NCBI RefSeq assembly: GCF_000006405.1
Contig: NW_003207513.1
Location: forward strand, 56,256-100,816
Source: Perkinsus marinus ATCC 50983
Lineage: Eukaryota > Perkinsozoa > Perkinsida > Perkinsidae
Length of the DNA: 44,561 nt
Reading direction: 5' to 3'
The position numbers and the translations under genes were made by a program. Positions 39,431-44,561 of this stretch are shown one piece after another (within the stretch, counting starts at the first letter, position 1; each line of letters opens with the position of its first letter). The notes beneath the pieces were generated by a model. The model made no database searches and had not been told where the DNA came from. It worked only from the letters and a program-made list of their open reading frames with translations.

Positions 39431-39679
39431 CTTATTAATAGCTGTTGACCTAAGATAGTGATGATGATGATGATGATGATGATAGTTATTATTATGAATA
39501 TGCTCACATGATCTCCTTTAGCTCACTCATCAAGGGTCTAGGCAGTACCGTATACTCTACATCACCATTTGGGGATACCCTTACCTACTAGAAGAGATGA
39601 TGATGCTGGGGTCTAGCAATAGTAATACTACTACTTCATATCTTTGGTGAGGATGGGCAACTAGATGTAGGTTGACTAC
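39431..39679. repeat. ATG/CAT trinucleotide tract region
   Basis: A run of six to seven GAT/ATG units occurs at about 39461-39482, with shorter runs around it. Similar tracts punctuate introns and spacers from 37 kb to the end of the window. Confidence 0.6.
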
Positions 39680-40328
39680 AAGTGGGATATTATGTTCATC
39701 ATCATCATCATGATAATAACCATCGTCATCATGTTCAAAGCTCCCTAGCCCCCTAGCATCATCCATATATCGAACTAAAAGAGGTATTAATATAGTAGTA
39801 TGCTGTCCCATTTAGTATACCTGTCTGTTCATCAATGACCTCATCATCGTGTACCCTAGTATGCCTATACTCAGTATCATCATCACCATAGTGAGATACC
39901 TCATCATCATCAACATCATGTTGTTGTTGTAGTGGTGATGGTATAAGCTGCTGGGTATTAGCATCCGTCCCTACTACTACTACCATACCCTTCTTCTCAC
40001 TATCATCCTCTATGAATGGTATAATAACTGAAGACCTCCTAAGAGGCTGTTGAGACAAACTAGTAGTAGTGGGTAGAAGTGGTTGATTATGATGATGATT
40101 AGAGTACTGCTCTATCATATACCCACTACTATCACTACTTGTTGAAGTATCATCACATGTACTATCACTAGTACTGCTATCATCAGCCTTCATAATAATA
40201 GCAGTAGTAGTAGCAGCACTAGCAGTAGTCCTCCTCCTCTTCCTCTCCATCATGCATGGTCCATCCTCCTCCTGTTCCTGTTCCTGCTGCCTTATAGACG
40301 GCTCCCTACGCTTTAATGGGCATACCAT
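39680..40328 (-). CDS. Probable nuclear low-complexity protein, 3' end open
   Basis: Exon 1 (40328-39821) and exon 2 (39774-39680) join in phase over a 46-nt intron. The product starts MVCPLKRREPSIRQQEQEQE and has a basic cluster (MERKRRRTT) that would serve as a nuclear localisation signal. Ser/Thr/Asp-rich tracts (SSTSDSTCDDTSTSSDSSG), Gln-rich parts and Asp runs follow. No folded domain is visible. Exons after 39680 were not resolved. It begins 90 nt after the stop of the large gene to its right, on the same strand. Confidence 0.5.
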
Positions 40329-40417
40329 GGCTTAACTGCTTATACAACAGGACACACAGACAACAACAACAATGAGGATTATGATAGAAACGTGAAGGGG
40401 TCTTATCAGAAACATAA

Positions 40418-43400
40418 TCATGGTGGGTTTGCATACTCATTATCATTGTATGTTATATCTGGTGCTGGCCCTAGAGCATAAGCTCTTATTGATTGTTGTA
40501 TCAGATAATCAACCCTATCCTTAGTTGACTGCAATGATGACCATTCTGATATCCATATTGGTACCACCTATTAGTACTATCATTATTACCATACCATCAT
40601 TATTACCTTCCACCCTAGTGTCATTAAATGTCTAACCTTTAATAAGGACGAGCCTATCATGACTCTAGTAGACTTATATGACCCTAGCCCATCACCTAAT
40701 ACCCTCACACACTACTACTACGATACCATCATCATCATCATACCTTGCTGCTGCTCAGATGCTATATTCCCTCCCATAGTAGCTCTATAATAACGTAGTT
40801 CATCCATTGGTGGTATACATACAATAGCCGTACCTGATAGTAATATCTAGTAATAATACTATACATAGCTATTATTACGTCTATCATTAGATCCTCCTTC
40901 CATATTCCTATCACTAATAAACTCTGTATGATATACCTGATAGTAGTGATAGTGATGTAACTACGACTAGATGGTCGTGATGGTAATAACCTCCCCTAGT
41001 TGATTAGCAGTATAGAAAGGCCATTGTAGATCCTCTTCTATAGTATGCCGTAAGGCTTGATACATATCAGAGTGGAGGAACTGGGTCCTACTCCTCTCCT
41101 GGGCTGAATACCTATCATAAAAAACTTATTATTATAATAATACCACTCTTCTTCCTACTACTACTACCAACTAAATGATGCATTATCCTCTATAAACTTC
41201 TTAACACCAGCATCATATACCAACTCCTTCTTGATATAAGGTAGGCCCTCAATAGCCGGCCCAAGATGGACCTACTACCACACTTACTACTACTACCCCT
41301 ATGATGAGGTATATGATTACTTGAAAGGCTTTAATCCAATCAGCAGCTGATAGGCCTTGTAACTCCTCCTCAGGTGTTGATACCAACCTTCTAACTCCAG
41401 CAATGTATGATGGACGACTGAATACCTCTTGCCCTTGTCGTGATAGTATGTATAGGAATGATATGAGTAATCTAAGGCATGATGATGATGAACATGATGT
41501 GGGAGTATGATGATGATGATGATGTTGCCCACTTAGGGTTTGCAGTATGACCATCATCATCATGTTGTTGCTCTATCAAGGCTGCCTCAATGATATCGAT
41601 AAAGTGGGTTGAAGTATATCCGAGATCAGCTATAGGCATGGCAAATGATGCTAGATGAGCTCGCACCTCAGGAGGGTATCTATTAGTACTCTCAGTAAGG
41701 CAGTCTACTGCTGCTACTATCATTACGGTGGAGGACCATATGATGCCTTCAACATCCACTTATACCATGTTACTAGCTTTCTCAATAGAGGGGTATCATG
41801 TACACGCATTACTCTCAGTGACTGCGCCTATATAGGGATAATAAGGATAATAATAATAGTAGTAGTCCATACAAGATCGCCAATATGATCCATACTAGTT
41901 GAGGTAAGTCTAGCATTAATAAGGGTATTAGTGATAGCTGTTATACATCGTGTTGAGTACCTATATCCTTATCACTACTACTCAGAGTAGGAGGAGTGGT
42001 TACCAATCTAGTCTGGCCATTGCCTTTAAGGCTTGAGTCATATCCCTAACACTAAGTGTTGGTGATGTTGTTGATAATGTTGATAGTATTGACGATGATA
42101 ACTGTGCTATAGGGGAATATCTATTACAATAACAACGATGATACTATCAACAATGATAATACTACTAGTACTACCTATTCAGTTGGCTTAGGTTTGGTAG
42201 GACATCCTTATTGTGTGATAATGTTGTTATAAATTGAATAAGGACCTTAGAGTCGGCATCATGTATAACAGGTACCAATACCTACTATAACCATCATTTA
42301 GACGACGTCGTGGTATTAATACTAATAATATTACTCTAATAGCCTCAGCCAGGATAGGGTCTTGGAATGTCCACTTCCTAGACACTTCATTATTGTTCCG
42401 TAATGATGCCTCTATAATTGTTATTATATCATCTGGTCGTAGATCGTTACGTGTACCTAACAACTGTTATCATCACTACTATCACTACTACTATTACCGT
42501 AAAGGCTATATTGATCGAACAGTATAGTAGCTAGTTTGGTAGTTGCACTATTATTGCTGTTAGTATAGAGGGGCTGCCTCTTACTTTCCATAATGATAGA
42601 GGCAGCTAATAGCTGTACATCTAAGAATGTTATTATAATAATACCATCCTTCCTACACTTCATAATGATAGTAGTACATTGCTCGGTAGTCATCAATAAT
42701 ATGTTATTAGCCTTCGAGACAAAGTCATCAAGTACCTCGAGGACATCAAATGAATCCTGTAATACATCAGTATATCGGCAAGCACCTGATACCACACCTC
42801 AGTGAAAATACCCTTAATGCTACTATTACGTGCTATATCAGTACTCTTAAGGTGTACCGGAGGGTTATGCTTTATGTATTGTCGGAGTATAGATGCTAGT
42901 GGTATCTCCTCTGCTGTTGCATCCATACCACTCTTCTGTGACATCCTAGATGATGATGATGCTAGTCCGTGATCAGCTAGTATACCTTGAGAGCAGTCAT
43001 AAGGTGACTAGTAGTAGTGATCCTATTACATAGTAGGTGTAATGCAGTATTAGCCTTCTTATTATCACCCAATGCATCTAATGATGCCTCTATCAACTCT
43101 ATCTCTGCTGCTCTCTCATAACCATCCGATATACTAAATATAGTCTTCAATACATCTGTCATAGCCTTACGTTGGACTGCTGATAGACGATCCTTACCTA
43201 ATGAATCCTATCCAACAACCAATAATCATAAGCATCATTACCATCATATGTATATGTATCCTTTATTATATCGGTAATCGAATCTATATCAAACTCTCTA
43301 CCTCTAGTAACTGTTAGATGATGATGGTTAATAACATGAATATGATGCTGACCTAATATATCAATAATAGCTTTCATGATAGCTTCATCATCTCGTCGTC

Positions 43401-44561
43401 CTCCGTTCTCGTCATGAACAACAACCTTCTGCAATAATACCCTTATAACGACTGCAAGCTGATATGGCTTGAATATATTAAGCATATCAATGCTCTACAT
43501 AATGAGCCATTCATCGTATATTATCGTATACTATTACCTTATCTAGAAATGCATCCAATACTGTATTCCTATATTCCATAGAACTATGTCGGGTCTTTAA
43601 CAAAGCCAACATTATACAGTATATATCATCACGACCCAACCTGATGATGATGATAATAGTATCAACATCCACGACGACCTCACTACTACTTTGCCTTAAT
43701 ACTCATCATCTTCTCCACAGCTGGCCTCAATAATGATATTACTGTATCAATAGACCCCCCATCACGACTTGCACATAGGAGGCACTGTAGGATGATTACC
43801 GGCATTGATGATGATTATATTACAGTGTTGATGATCCTAGCAACTTCATTAGCTTTCAATGTCGATCTAACTCCATCCTGTATAATACCCTTAATTGCCA
43901 TTGGTAAGCCATCTAGACCCTCTCGTGATTGTGATGCCTACTACTACTATCAACATCATCATGGACACTACTATACCTACATACCCATTCAACTGCAGCT
44001 GGTATCGATGATGATATCCTAAGCATTGCCTCATTACCACTCATTAATACCACACCTTCATCAATACTATTATCGATTCTTGCCATATACCCTATACGAC
44101 TGTAGAAGGCCTGCATGATGATGATGATGATATGGGTATCATCAAGTTGATATCAATTATTACTTTATCAATATTATTGATGACATCCGAGAAACCAAGA
44201 CGTGCACTAGCCTTCCGAAGACTCCATAACGTATCAAGATCACTCTGAGTGTGGTGGTGAGGACTACTAATGATCGTCAATAGTATAGGAATATTACATT
44301 AGGATCCTCGAACACTATCCTAGCAGCATTTAATGCTACCTTTCTACCTTCTTTAGATATATTGGGTACCATACTTGATATTGCGCATACTACATCCAAA
44401 CATCTTGATGATAGCTTCTCTCGATTACTGAATACACCATATACTCCTAATACTCATCTTTTGAATGCCCTCACTCTGTTAATCTAGTACTACTATCATC
44501 GAGCATTGTAGCCGCCCTACTATAGAGCATATCCAAGAGCTCGGTATCCCCTCCTGTATGT
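40418..44561 (-). CDS. Large helical-repeat-like protein, 3' portion (runs off window)
   Basis: Many minus-strand exons of one gene can be read from the window edge to the TGA at 40418. In order, strings include SRCLDVVCAISSMVPNISKE, TLWSLRKASARLGFSDVINN, AFYSRIGYMARIDNSIDEGV, ASRDGGSIDTVISLLRPAVE, RKAMTDVLKTIFSISDGYER, ALGDNKKANTALHLLCNRIT, QERSRTQFLHSDMYQALRHT, GDGLGSYKSTRVMIGSSLLK, and at the end QSIRAYALGPAPDITYND. The repeated amphipathic helices suggest an ARM/HEAT-type solenoid, but I cannot name the family. Introns are short and often consist of CAT/ATG repeats, so individual borders are uncertain. The 5' end lies beyond 44561. Confidence 0.6.

Noticed and set aside
41249-41563. His-rich minus-strand frame (HHHHHHTPT)
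   Set aside because: The His run is translated ATG/CAT repeat in a probable intron; only its flanks look like exons of the large helical gene.

Overview
This is a nuclear genomic window from an intron-rich protist. Genes on both strands are cut by very short GT-AG introns, mostly 27-60 nt, with standard stop codons, and TAG is the commonest stop. The best recognised genes are eukaryotic: a PA2G4/EBP1 homologue, eIF5A with its hypusine-site motif, two tandem Alba-domain proteins, a RING-finger protein and a GT61-type glycosyltransferase. Together with a secreted protein carrying repeated SYCKYW cysteine modules, this suggests an alveolate near Perkinsus. That placement is inference from family resemblance only (moderate to low confidence).

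Layout. 1-2598 has no gene I recognise but is dense in small palindromic elements. 2599-3141 (-) is an unknown acidic-tailed protein. 3693-3764 is a tRNA-Trp-like gene whose anticodon reads CTA. 4652-6195 (-) is PA2G4 with ten exons; it shares a short divergent intergene with a secreted-protein gene (6368-6997, +), followed by a second secreted-protein gene (7074-7947) and an unknown gene (8078-8773). 9991-12201 holds two Alba paralogues in tandem. 12741-12840 is an assembly gap. 15794-16377 (-) is eIF5A, divergent from an unknown multi-exon gene (16681-18078, +). 18318-24394 holds several plus-strand genes with coiled-coil or helical products, resolved mainly at their 3' ends, and one minus-strand fragment. 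26217-26923 is a broken IS1595/Merlin-like transposase. 27843-28844 (-) is a RING protein with an extra N-terminal zinc-binding motif. 31767-33839 (-) is the GT61 enzyme, and 35403-36854 (+) is a secreted protein with two C-terminal Cys modules. From about 37 kb to the end the DNA is poorer in G+C and full of CAT/ATG trinucleotide runs; it holds minus-strand genes, including the 3' part of a large helical protein that runs off the window.

Main novelty. The left 30 kb contains a family of 20-nt elements of form X-n-X'-n-X: a hexamer, one base, its exact reverse complement, one base, and the hexamer again. The hexamer differs at every locus. I found ten perfect copies and five wobble-degenerate ones, against about 0.003 perfect copies expected by chance. 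None lies in an annotated host exon. One sits inside the transposase exactly where its frame breaks, and removing 20 or 14 nt restores the frame. The same region also has an excess of odd palindromes with 8-10 nt arms around a single base. This looks like a mobile micro-element or a distinct mutational process that writes inverted triplications.

Other notable points are related intron sequences in opposite orientations in the two divergent genes near 6 kb, intron-position differences between the tandem Alba genes, and the anticodon-mutated tRNA.
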